DNA from: Chionoecetes opilio
Taxonomy: Eukaryota > Arthropoda > Malacostraca > Decapoda > Majidae
NCBI GenBank assembly: GCA_016584305.1
Contig: JACEEZ010000350.1
Location: forward strand, 204,053-268,052
DNA length: 64,000 nucleotides
Reading direction: 5' to 3'
Positions 23,894 through 34,990 of the stretch are shown here, piece by piece (the stretch's first letter is position 1; every line of letters starts with the position of its first letter). The position numbers and the translations under genes were made by a program. The notes below the pieces were generated by a model that saw only the letters and a program-made list of their open reading frames with translations, was not told the DNA's origin and made no database searches.

Positions 23894-24498
23894 ACTAGCA
23901 GACAGCTCTCTAGGGGTAGTTTGTGAGAGAGCTGTCTGGTTACAGCGGAGATCCATCTCAGCTGCGTCGATACGACGAAATTATTCAAACATCAAACATC
24001 AGATAAACCTGTTGACATAGGATAAACCAGAGGACTATAGGGTATTCAGAGGGAAGGGTTGATTGATTGATTCAGAGAGGAGTGTAAGTGGCGGCGGGGC
24101 TATTTTAGTAAACAAATATTTCTAGTTTTCTACTGTCTCTAATATCCGGGACTGTTCGTTCAGGTGCCAAGCACTTAAATTACTTATTGGTTAAATATTC
24201 GTCGTAAGAGAGACATATACACCTAAAATAGGTACTCAGTGAATGCTTACCTACAAGCAAATATTTCCTGAAGCTTCATTCTGCTATAACTTGCGAGTTT
24301 TCATGAACAGACGATTTTTAAAGATTGAGTTTTCATATATTCAATTATTTTCTCAATATTTTCATCAACTGCAGACAAATAAAATGATAAACTACATTTT
24401 TTATTAAGAACTGTTTCAGTTGTTGTATTGAAGGGTAATTCTTATATGTCCCGAAAAAGTACAGGGAATTTACGGTAAATGATAGATCATTCAGGCTC

Positions 24499-25002
24499 TA
24501 ATAGTACTGCAGATAGGTGAAAGTATTGTGAGTTTGATGAAACAAGCATGGAATTTGGTCCGCAGGTAGACTATACCTCAGTGATGATTTTTAGATTTAG
24601 GGCCATCTCAGATTCGACCTGTGACATAAATGCCGGCCATTTTCAAGATGGCCGCCATCGCTTATTTGGAATTCTTTGATATTGTAGGTTAAATCAATTC
24701 TAGGGGTGGGAATGTTTTTCCTTTGTATTATAAATCATACATCAGTAATTTTCCTGTCCACATAACAGTTGAAATGGCAAATAATTACTAGGTTGAGCTA
24801 AAAAATTTGAATTATCATTTTTACGTCATGTTACGATTTGGAAATCAGGACCACTTCGTCAAGTGCGTCAAACAACCCTAAATTATTTCTTCTCTTTTTG
24901 TAGGTAGCAGAGGTACACACAATAGCTTATTATAGTCTAATTGCAAGTCAATAGGATGGAAATTGCGTCCAAACAGTAATGAACTGTTCTCTGTGAGCCG
25001 CG
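24499..25002. other. no gene seen
   Basis: AT-rich sequence without recognised repeats, between the inverted-repeat element and the end of the CXC-tail gene. Confidence 0.4.
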
Positions 25003-25799
25003 TCACTCAGAGCACTGTCCACCGCACTGACAAAGAGCTGTACACTGAAGAGCCGCCTTCTGGCATTTGCAGCGTCCTCTGCAGCCGTTCCTGCAGCCAC
25101 ATCGCAAGAGTTCCCTGCAAGCTTCTGATGCTTCTGGTAGGGTCGTCCAGGTTATAATCCATCCACCACCAGGCTTCTTGTTCCAGCCCCATTCACTTCG
25201 GAAGCTCTGGAGCAGAGGTCATCAATTTGGGCCCAACAGTGACCAGCCTGGTAGACAGCTCTCTTGGTGTGTTGGATGAGTGCAGTCTGTGTAGGAGGCA
25301 GACCATCAATAGCTCTGCCTTTCTTGCTGAACAGTTGTTTCCTTGCCTGGTTCACACCCTCCTCTGTGCTGGTGCGATCGTACAGCAGGACCACAACTCG
25401 TTCCTGTGGTTGCATCCACTCGTCAATGGCACGTGGGTCTGGCATGGCACCCAAGGCGCAGAATGCTGGTGTGACGTCTCCATAGGTGGTCCAGGTGTCC
25501 CATGCAGTCTTCTTGCCACTGCCGCCAAAACAGGACACCGTGTCACATCCAGTGAAGGCGTGGAACATCGGCAAGGCCACACATCGGTCAGGACCAAGAG
25601 CTTTGGCGATCTCAAGAGCAGCGATGAACCTGAAGCTCTTCCCAGCTCCAAAGGCAATCCACAGTTCAGAGATGTTGAGGCGATTAGCTGATGCTATGGC
25701 AAGGACTACCACGTCTGTATCAACTGTGCGTATTGACACTTTGCTATACCCCTGTTGTACGGTATCCTGTAGGTGCAGGAGGATACGAGTGTCAGCCTC
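25003..25799 (-). pseudogene. unnamed family: Asp-rich nuclease-like core with CXC tail
   Basis: From 25799 the minus strand opens with EADTRILLHLQD after an intron-like TTTTTAG acceptor. It continues with RTVDTDVVVLAIA, LWIAFGAGKSFRFI, FHAFTGCDTVSCFGGSGKKTAW, VVLLYDRTS and KKGRAIDGLPPTQTAL. I recognise this as a family seen many times over in marine invertebrate genomes, without a firm functional name. The spaced acidic residues (EAD, DTD, TGCD) resemble PIN/FEN-type nucleases (inference). Near 25195 a one-base shift moves the C-terminal part to another frame: EWGWNKKPGG, then a Cys-rich CXC-like stretch (CRELLRCGCRNGCRGRCKC) ending at a TGA at 25003-25005. The N-terminal half is absent. Either a decayed transposon-borne gene or the last exon of one. 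Confidence 0.65.
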
Positions 25800-26850
25800 C
25801 TAAAAATCGACCCAAAAATATTCCGTCCGTCCGTATTCATGCGCGACTCGTCAATTTCCCTTTTTTTTCACTTTGCTAAATTTGCGTTGAAGACTTACGG
25901 TTGGATGACTGAATTTTTTTCATTGTTTTTTATCCTTCCATTCATTATTATATATTTAATGACGGTGTGACGGAAAGTCTGGGACGGTGGTGTGACGTTT
26001 GTGTTGGTGGTGTTTTCCCAGACGGTGTCTTGGAAAGCCTGATACGTCACATACTAACCATTGGAAGTCATATAAAAGTGAAGATTATAGATTTTTAATA
26101 TATTTCTATCATTATAAATCTTAAACGTCAAAGGATAGTGATAATTATAACTTTAATGTCATTTCTTGTGATGATAGTAGGGGTACCGTCAATAACAGTA
26201 AAGTCGCCAGGGCAATGTGTCTTTTCAATTTAAAGACGTTTGGTGGCGTTCATACTTACATTTCTTCATCCATGATTTCAGGATAGTTAGAAGAGGCTAT
26301 TTGGACAGTCTGTGTCATTGTGTATCTGCATCTGTGTCATATTATAGTTATAAATGAACAAGCTACCAAAATATCAGCCGAGTGGCGACCTTGACCTTGG
26401 TAACGCCTACACTAATGTTGCCAGCTGATGTTTTAACCCAATACTTTAAGTCGCCAAGTCGTGGGAAATTCAGGGATATTAGAGGTAACGTAAGATGTTT
26501 AAAGATGCTTGGATGTAAAAAATGTTCCTCTTCCAACGCGAAAACAAATTCCATCAAAGTTTAAAAGGTTTGGCAATTGTCTTATCATTATGATGTCGTC
26601 CCGCCCGATAGATGATGAGCAGCCGTTTGTCGTCGCCCGAAGAAAAAACGAGTAGCGAAATTTAAAATAGTTTATACTTGCAGATACAAAGCATGAAACA
26701 ACACTGAAACAGGATAGGTTATACAGTCATGATATAAACTAATGTGCATGCCTCTTCAGTGATACAGACAAACTGTAGTGATGATAAAATTTGTAATATA
26801 TGGCGCCTGGCGACATTAGTGCAGGTGGCTACTATAGTGTTATTGACGGT
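25800..26850. other. no gene seen
   Basis: AT-rich. GACGGTGT-type pieces recur at 25962-26025. GTCGCCA/TGGCGAC words recur near 26200, 26385, 26450, 26625 and 26805 but do not form clear terminal repeats. Confidence 0.4.
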
Positions 26851-26854
26851 GGTA

Positions 26855-26900
26855 GGTATTAGTATTAGTAGTAGTTGTAGTAGTAGTAGTAGTAGTAGTA

Positions 26901-26939
<39 letters not shown>

Positions 26940-26960
26940 AAGTAGTAGAAGTAGTGGTAA
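26855..26960. repeat. GTA trinucleotide microsatellite
   Basis: (GTA)n with one TA slip near 26900. The Ser/Val-rich frames across it are not genes. Confidence 0.9.
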
Positions 26961-28262
26961 TAGTCTGGTAATTGAAAAGATTAAGATGGATTTATGTGTT
27001 AACACTGTTCACATGTTTGCACCTGTCAAATGAATGTCCAGGTGTTAGCAATGCACAAAGGACTTCAAGGGTTCTGTACGCGTATCAGACAGGTGTTGTG
27101 ATACAAATGTTATTCTTTGTTATTATATCCTGTTCCAGTTATTGTTATTCTTATTCTCTCTCTCTTATTTATACTCTCTTTCTTCATCCACTTTATTCCC
27201 TTGCATCAAGTCTTCCCTTTCATTTATTTATATTTTCATTCCTCTCATTCCCTTTTGCCTTGTTCCATGTTTCTTCTTATTCATTCATATTTACTTCCCT
27301 TCTTCTTTATCACTTTTCATCCCTTTCCATTTATCCTTATTCCCTTTTTCCTTTCCTCTCCTCTATCCATTTTCTTTTCTATTCATTTTTCATTTTTCCT
27401 TCATCTCCTTTTATTCACTTCTTCTTAAATATTACCCTGTTATTATACATACTCTTACTAGAGATTATACATTAGGGTATTCAGTTTTCTTATTTTTAAA
27501 TCACGTCTTCCTTAATAACTAGACCTATAGACCTATTCACCTATATTCACCTTTCAAATAGTGTTCCTACCTGACAGCTATGAAAGGGAGAGGAGAGGAT
27601 AAGTACAGGTAGGTTAACTATATCTAGGACCACTTTGCCACTTTGAAAATATAGCTGGAATGAAAGAGGCGGTGGTGCTTTCTCTTGTAGCCTGTGATAG
27701 CGAACCAGGGCGTTGATGTAAGTGTTTTTAAATGCCAGGAGTGAGGATAGATATAAAGTGCTAGGCAAACCTTTACTATATAGTTGTGGATAGACGGGGG
27801 ATGGAGGGGATAGGAGGGGTTATACAGGAACAGGGTTATGGTAGAGGGGATTAGACAGGAAGAGAGAGGTGGCCAGTAGGTAATAGAAGGGTAGAGGGTA
27901 GCTAGAAAGAAATGGACGGACAGAGGGACTGAAATAAATAAAATGGACGGGTTTGAAGGGAGTATAGGTAAGAGGGTAAATATAATGGATTAAACAGATA
28001 TGAGTGACTTAAATGGAACAGAGAGAAATAAAAGAGAGATATAGATATAAATATAAAAAAATACTTCATGAGCATTTGAACTTTCTTAAGGAGATTTCAA
28101 ATGAGGTAAGGAGCGAGGGAGGGACAACTTAGAGACAAAGATGTAGCTGAAAATAAGTCACGAAGTGTTAATGAGGAGACGAAGACGGAGTGTTTGAAGA
28201 CCCATGGAGGGCCTGTGGCTCCTGAAGCTGCTGAATACATGCAAATTAAAAGCAAACCCTCT
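26961..28262. other. pyrimidine-rich then purine-rich spacer
   Basis: 27125-27430 is a long C/T-rich tract whose open frames are Phe/Leu/Ser strings. 27780-28200 is G/A-rich. No domain or tRNA-like head is visible. Confidence 0.5.
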
Positions 28263-28296
28263 CACGAATGTAGGAAAATAGAGTTGATATGGAAAT

Positions 28297-29670
28297 CCAA
28301 TAGGACCCAATAGACTGTATATTGGGTCCTATCAACTCATACCTAAGTAATAGGTCCCAATATACAATCTTCAACAATATCTCTTCCCCCACCAAATCAG
28401 TGCATCTAGGAGTGCCTCAAGGCAGTATACTGGGACCTATTCTGTTTCTATTATACATCAATGACATGTGTAACATATCTGAGACACTAAATACCATATT
28501 ATTTGCCGATGATTCTACGCTTTACTTAATTGGTGACAAACCCACAGAACTAACCAATAGAGCAAATGCAGAGCTAGCTAAATTCTCGGAGTGGTGTTTG
28601 GCTAACCGCCTAACTATAAATACAGCCAAGACATATTCATGTTATCTACGATTACCACTACCAGATACCAACCATTACCAAATTTTAAAATTATAAATGA
28701 CGACATTACTCAAGTATACAAGATAAAGTTCCTTGGATTAATCTTTGACAAAAACTTAACTTTTAAACATCATCTGTCCAACCTCTGTTTAAAATGATCT
28801 AGATAAATTCCACTCCTTCTCAAAGTCAAACCCTTCGCCCCAGTTGAGGTTCTTAAATGCATGTATTATGCTTACATTTATCCCCTTCTCAATTATTGTA
28901 ATCTCATTTGGTCCACCACTTATCCCTGTCATTTAAACCATATAAATGTACTCCATAAAAAAGTCATCAGAATAATAACCAACAGTGACTACTGCGAGCA
29001 CACTCCTCCATTATTTAAATCCTTAAATATTTTGAATCTGAATGATTTATCAAAATTAAATATTGCATCCTTTATGTACAAACAATCAGCGTCTAACTAC
29101 AATAATGACCAACTACTTCACAATTACCAAACCCGCAACCAACGCTCCCTGTCCATACCTAGTCATAGACTAACCCTATACAAGCATTCCCTAATGTACC
29201 AAGGTCTCAAGTTATGGAATGATATCCTTGTACATATCAAACATTCACCTAGCTTAAGCACTTTTAAACATACATTCAAGAAATATTTATTATCATTATA
29301 CTAGCTCTGTGTACTATTATAATTATCGTTGTTATTATTATTCCTGTACTTATTTTTTGCGTAATTCTTCACAGCAACTGTTTAATATTATTTATTACTA
29401 GTGTATATTATCCTGTAAATTAGTCTAAGTAACTTGCTAACTATCATCGCCTGTTTATGTCAGTATTTGTTTAGTATTTATATACCTTGTGTTTATTTAT
29501 TATTTTTTCTGTGTGTTTTCCCTCTCTCTCTACACCTTTGCCCAAAAAGCTTTTGCTTGTAAAGGGCTGTTTGCAACCCCATATCCTGTTATAATCATTA
29601 TAAAATATTGTAAAATGGCAAACATAATAAAGTGTTAAAGTGTTAAAGTGTTAAAGTGTTAAAGTGTTAA
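28297..29670 (+). mobile_element. LINE insertion (CR1-like), 5'-truncated, octamer tail
   Basis: The RT part 28322-28696 carries SYLSNRSQ, LGVPQGSILGPILFLLYIND and the catalytic box FADDSTLYL. A frame change near 28690 leads to NDDITQVYKIKFLGLIFDKNL, two stops near 28790-28803, then the thumb (YYAYIYPLLNYCNLIW) ending at 29304 with FKKYLLSLY. The 3' UTR ends in about five AAAGTGTT units (29626-29670). The RT fingers, endonuclease and ORF1 are missing. The insertion splits a tandem-repeat unit, so both borders are well defined. Confidence 0.85.
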
Positions 29671-30003
29671 ACTAAGTATTGAAAGTAAGAGAACAGAATA
29701 AACTAACCTGACCTGACCTAACCTAATCTGTTCTTCATAGCCTTCCTTCCACTTCCTTCTCTTCCTCCTTTTCTTCTTACTCCATTTTCTCTTTCAAGAA
29801 TGTAGGTAAATAGAAAGTTGACAAGGAAATTAAGTATTGGAGGTAAGAAAACTGAATAAACTAACCTGACCTGACCCAACTTAAACTATTATGACCTGTC
29901 CAAGGCAATCCATTCAAGAATGTAGGACAATAGAAAGTTGGCAAGGAAACTAAGAATTGGAAGTAAGAGAAACATAAAAAACTAACCAGACCTGACCTAA
30001 GCA

Positions 30004-30365
30004 AATTTTTTTTTTTTTTTTTTGTTTACATCTTGGCCTCTGGCGCCTGTAGGCAGTGACCTCTAGGGGTGGGATGGTAGGCCCTGGTGATTCACTTGAG
30101 GGCTGTGATAGTTGGCCTTCGCCCGTGGTGGCGCAGGCAGGATATTTATAGTGGCGCCTGTGATTAGAGGCGCATGCCACCCCCCTGTGTCCTCCGATGC
30201 ACTCGCAATCGAAGGTAGAGTTAATGGGCAGGGCATATAGGTGTTCTTAGGCCACTCTACGGTGCAGAAAGATTTTAAGTGGAATTATGTGTCTCACTCG
30301 GGATCGAACTAGGGTTTCGAGAATGCCACCCGGTGACGCTAACCACTCTGCTACCGCCTCCCTGA
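30004..30365 (-). mobile_element. tRNA-derived SINE, family 2, copy A
   Basis: On the minus strand it starts GGAGGCGGTAGCAGAGTGGTTA (A box) with CTAGTTCGATCCC (B box) about 35 bases on. The body has GTGGCCTAAGAA, GATTGCGAGTGCAT, and ACCACGGGCGA. It ends at CACTGCCTACAGGCGCC and a poly-A (T run at 30007-30023 on the plus strand). It shares its whole length with 62160-62519. Confidence 0.85.
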
Positions 30366-30639
30366 CTTGTCCAAAGCAATCCGTTCAAGAATGTAGGAAA
30401 ATATAAAGTTGAAATGGAAACTAAGTATTGGAAGTAAGGGAAACACAATAAACTAACCTGACCTGACATAACTTAACACCCTGACCTAGCCTAACCTTTT
30501 CTTGATAGCCTTCCTTTCTTGTTTCCTATTTTTCTTTCTACTCGATTTACTTTCACCATAAAAAGACTAAAGTTTTTCTGCTTATCTATATAACTTTCAA
30601 ATTCATTAGCATCCTTGTATTCCTAACATCCTAATACCT

Positions 30640-30808
<169 letters not shown>

Positions 30809-31185
30809 TACGTACTTTCAAATTCTTCTCTCTCTCTACGCCTTCGTCACCGTCTCCCGCAGGATAACTTGATGTGTCACGCGACGCACAAACCAGCAAG
30901 AAATCTATGACAAAAAGAAAAATGATAAGAAAACAACAAAAGAAAAAGACGTATTTTACCACCCAAGTCAAGTTTTCTATCCCGCCTCGACAGCCTGACA
31001 GACCCGACAGGTCTGAGGTCTCTCTCTCGGGAAATAGCGGTGTGACGCAGGATGTGTGGCGGCTACGTATTGTTATCTCCTGTCTCAAAGGGCGTCACCG
31101 GCGGACCCCAATTTGTGCTGGATTATATTGTTATCTCTATCTCTCTTTATATTTACTCTGGCTGTCTGTCTGCGTATGTGTGTGT
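30809..31185. other. no gene seen
   Basis: Unique sequence between the CT array and a TG array. The frames across it have no recognisable domain. Confidence 0.4.
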
Positions 31186-31206
31186 GTGTGTGTGTGTGGG
31201 TGTGTG

Positions 31207-31554
31207 TGTGTGTGTATTTACCTAGTTATATTTACCTAGTTGTAACATACAGGAAAAGAGCTATGCTCGTACTGTCCCGTCTTCAAATCTACTATTATCC
31301 AGCTTGCTTTTGATGTCCTGAATACTTCTTGCATTAATCACTTTTGGATCAATGCTGTTCCAAGTTTCTATGCTTCTATACGGGAAGCTGTATTTTTTTT
31401 ATGTTTCTCTTGCATGTTGTCGTTTTCAATTTCTTTTCGTGACCTCTTGTACTTCTATCGTCCCACACAAACAGATCTTCTGTATCAATTTTTTCCAGAC
31501 CCATTGATGCTCTATACACTGCTATAAAATCTGCCCTTTCTCTGTCCCCTTTCT

Positions 31555-31555
<1 letters not shown>
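31207..31555 (-). pseudogene. LINE RT C-terminal fragment, SINE partner-type tail
   Basis: On the minus strand from about 31555 the frame reads RADFIAVYRASMGLEKIDTEDLFV, RSTRGHEKKLKTTTCKR, then a one-base shift near 31395 and FPYRSIETWNSIDPKVINARS. This is the C-terminal end of a non-LTR RT family I know from crustaceans (RGDLI..Y.., then SF.YR.I..WN.L). The 3' tail (GACGGGACAGTACGAGCATA, CCTGTA, TTACAACTAGGTAAATA) closely parallels the tail of the tRNA-Val SINEs beside it. TG arrays lie on both sides. Confidence 0.7.
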
Positions 31556-31585
<30 letters not shown>

Positions 31586-31588
31586 ATT

Positions 31589-31870
31589 CATCTAGTTGTA
31601 TTTTACAGGGCCAGAGCAATGCTCGTGTGGCCCCGTCTCCATATCAACATTTTTATATCATTCATCCTTAGTGCTTTGTGTTGGCCGAAGCCAGCACCCC
31701 GGAGAGCAGGTCACAAACCCCGGCTAACACCCGGTACCCATTCACTGCTGGGTGGACAGGGGCTCAGGTTTTAAGGAAACAACCCATTTGTTTCCGCTCC
31801 GCCCGGAGATCGAACCCGGGACTTCTCGGTTGTGGACCGAGCGTGCTATCCCTTACACCACGGAGTACCT
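31589..31870 (-). mobile_element. tRNA-Val-derived SINE, copy 3
   Basis: Reverse-complement copy with acceptor-side ACTCCGTGGTGTAAGGGATAGC, anticodon arm CTCGG-TCCACAA-CCGAG, and a B box GTTCGATCTCC. The body is complete to the GGAGACGGGGCC...TACAACTAGATGAATACA tail, which runs into a TG/CA array at 31555-31580. Confidence 0.85.
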
Positions 31871-31886
31871 TGAGGGCCACACACAC

Positions 31887-31888
<2 letters not shown>

Positions 31889-31970
<82 letters not shown>
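31889..31970. repeat. TG dinucleotide microsatellite
   Basis: A pure (TG)n between two SINE copies. Confidence 0.95.
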
Positions 31971-31972
31971 TC

Positions 31973-32277
31973 ATCTTGTTCTATTCATCTAGTTATATTC
32001 ATCTAGTTGTATTTTACATGCCCTGAGCTACACTCGTATGGCCCCGTCTCCATAGCTACATTTTTTTTTTACCATTCATCCTTAGCTGCTAAAACCACCA
32101 CCATGGGAGGCGGGTCACAAAACCCCGGCTAACACCCGCTTCCCATTTTTGCTGCTGGGTGGACAGGGGCTCGGGTTTTAAGAAGACCGGCCATCTCTCT
32201 TCGCTTTGCCCGGGGATTTAACCCGGGACTTTTCGTTTGTGAGCTGAGCGTGCTAACGGCTACACTACGGAGTACCC
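31973..32277 (-). mobile_element. tRNA-Val-derived SINE, copy 4
   Basis: Reverse-complement copy with ACTCCGTAGTGTAGCCGTTAGC at the head and a mutated B box. The body matches the family. The 3' tail module (TACAACTAGATGAATATAAC) is duplicated, so the tail shows two or three copies of the TAGATGAAT word before the TG array. Confidence 0.8.
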
Positions 32278-32279
32278 TA

Positions 32280-32306
32280 ATGTGGTGTGTGTGTGTGTGT
32301 GTGTGT

Positions 32307-32357
<51 letters not shown>
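32280..32357. repeat. TG dinucleotide microsatellite
   Basis: (TG)n between SINE copy 4 and a different SINE. Confidence 0.95.
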
Positions 32358-32360
<3 letters not shown>

Positions 32361-32588
32361 ATTCACCCATGGTCTTGTCTACGCGAGCTGGCTCGCGATC
32401 GCCACTTTCAACCTTTCAGTGCGAGCTTGGAGCTCATTAATACCGATCTTTGGGCAATGCTGGGACCTCACACACCACACACTTCTATCCCCTTGCTCAA
32501 GGGGGAAAGAAACCGCCGATTTTGTCAGTGAAAAAATCCCCGGGAGCGCGAAGATTCGAACCGCCTACCCACAGAGTGGGAGACCAGA
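32358..32588 (-). mobile_element. tRNA-derived SINE, family 4, head truncated
   Basis: On the minus strand it begins CTGGTCTCCCACTCTGTGGG (anticodon-arm part), then the B box GGCGGTTCGAATC, CGCGCTCCCGGGG, and a body with GCCCAAAGATCGGTATTAAT and TCGCGAGCCAGCTCGCG. The A box half is missing: the element starts abruptly at a CA/TG array. Assignment as tRNA-derived rests on the B box and the acceptor-like GCGCTCC. Confidence 0.6.
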
Positions 32589-32589
32589 A

Positions 32590-32699
32590 AGTGTGTGTGT
32601 GTGTGTGTGTTTGTGCGTGTGTGTGCGTGTGTGTGTGTGTTTATGCGTGTGTGACTGTGTGTGCGTGTGTGTGTGTGCGTGTGAGTGTGCGTATATATT

Positions 32700-32795
<96 letters not shown>

Positions 32796-32800
32796 GTGTG
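32590..32800. repeat. TG dinucleotide microsatellite
   Basis: (TG)n with TGCG variants up to about 32690, then a nearly pure array to 32800. Confidence 0.95.
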
Positions 32801-33902
<1,102 letters not shown>

Positions 33903-34079
33903 TCTTTCAGACTCTCACACAGTCAGGTGCACAATCGGGTACAATTAAGGGTGGAGGGACGGCCGGTCAGGTAGGACAGGTAAGTCTGGATTGAGTTTAA
34001 TTAATCAGTAAACGGGACATTAGTGAGCGAAGCCTGGATGGACAGGTGCAGCGCCGACCCTTGGGAGAGAAAGAGAGAT

Positions 34080-34861
34080 GTATACCGTCTGCTTGTCTAT
34101 GTCTGTCTATCTGTCTGCCTGCCTGTTTGTCTGTGTATGTCTCTATGTCTGCCTGCCTGACTGTCTGTGTCTAGGTAGCTGTCTCTCTATCTTCAGCTCT
34201 CTTTCTGCTTGTCTGTCTCTGTATATCTGTTTTTGTCTGTCTGCCTGCCTGTCTGTCTGTGTCTGTCTCTCTGTCTTCAAGCTCTATGTTTGTTTGTCTG
34301 TCTCTGTATTTCTTTTTTGTTTGTTTGTTTGTCTGTCTGCCTACCTGCATTTCTAGCTCTGTCTGTATGTATTTCAAGTTTTGTCTGTCTGTATTTCTGT
34401 TTTGTCTGTCTATCTGTCTGTCTGTCTGAGATCAAGTTCTGTCAGTCTTTATTTCAAGTTTTGTCTGTCTGTCTGTATTTCAAGCAATATCTGTCTGTCG
34501 CCATTTCAAGCACTGTCTGTCTTATGTGTGTCTTTTTTCTGTATTTTTGTTTTTGTCTGTCTATCTGTCTGTCTCGCCATTTCAAGCTGTCTGTCTGTCT
34601 GTATTTCAAGTTTTTTCTGTCTGTCTGTATTTCAAGCTATCTGTCTGTATGTCTGTGTGTCTCAGTATTTCTGTTTTGGAGGAGGAGGAGGAAGAGGAGG
34701 AGTAGAAGGAGGAATAGGAGTAGGAGGAGGCCCATTTGGTAGCCTCTCAAATATGTCTGACAATTATAGAAAGTAGGAAAAATAGGTTACTTAGCGCGGG
34801 TGAATATCTGGAAGCGACCATATTTTTGGGGTAACGACCACTATTAGCCTACTACTACTAG

Positions 34862-34894
<33 letters not shown>

Positions 34895-34895
34895 A

Positions 34896-34950
<55 letters not shown>

Positions 34951-34951
34951 T

Positions 34952-34985
<34 letters not shown>
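34080..34985. repeat. CTGT-type tetranucleotide array, then GGA and CTA arrays
   Basis: 34080-34665 is a diverged CTGT/CTGC array interspersed with ATTTCAAG blocks that recur about eight times. 34676-34730 is GGA-rich. 34848-34985 is (CTA)n. The Cys/Leu/Ser frames are artefacts of the array. Confidence 0.85.

Positions 34986-34990
<5 letters not shown>

Larger units (their letters stand above)
22898..24498. mobile_element. element with about 310-bp terminal inverted repeats
   Basis: The left arm 22898-23210 and right arm 24189-24498 are reverse complements at roughly 90% by eye, including GAATGATCTATCATTTACCG and TTTTCGGGACATATAAGAAT. The 980-base interior holds a LINE endonuclease fragment and a SINE. 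I saw no clear target duplication. Long inverted ends with unrelated contents suggest a non-autonomous DNA transposon or a local inversion duplicate. Confidence 0.75.
28264..30500. repeat. tandem repeat of about 110-170 bp, split by two insertions
   Basis: The unit starts GAATGTAGG.AAATAGAAAGTTG and runs through AAGTATTGGAAGTAAG to AATAAACTAACCTGACCTGAC. Units are seen at 28266-28296 joined to 29671-29725, then near 29797, 29920 and 30388. The first is cut by a LINE (about 28297-29670). The third and fourth are separated by a SINE (30004-30365). Confidence 0.75.

Noticed and set aside
27117..27522. Overlapping Phe/Leu/Ile/Ser frames as membrane proteins
   Set aside because: Same pyrimidine-tract effect with three overlapping open frames.
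29700..30490. Telomere-like CCTAA units (CTAACCTGACCTGACCTAACC)
   Set aside because: Irregular and limited to the tandem-repeat unit. No run of the arthropod telomere motif TTAGG.
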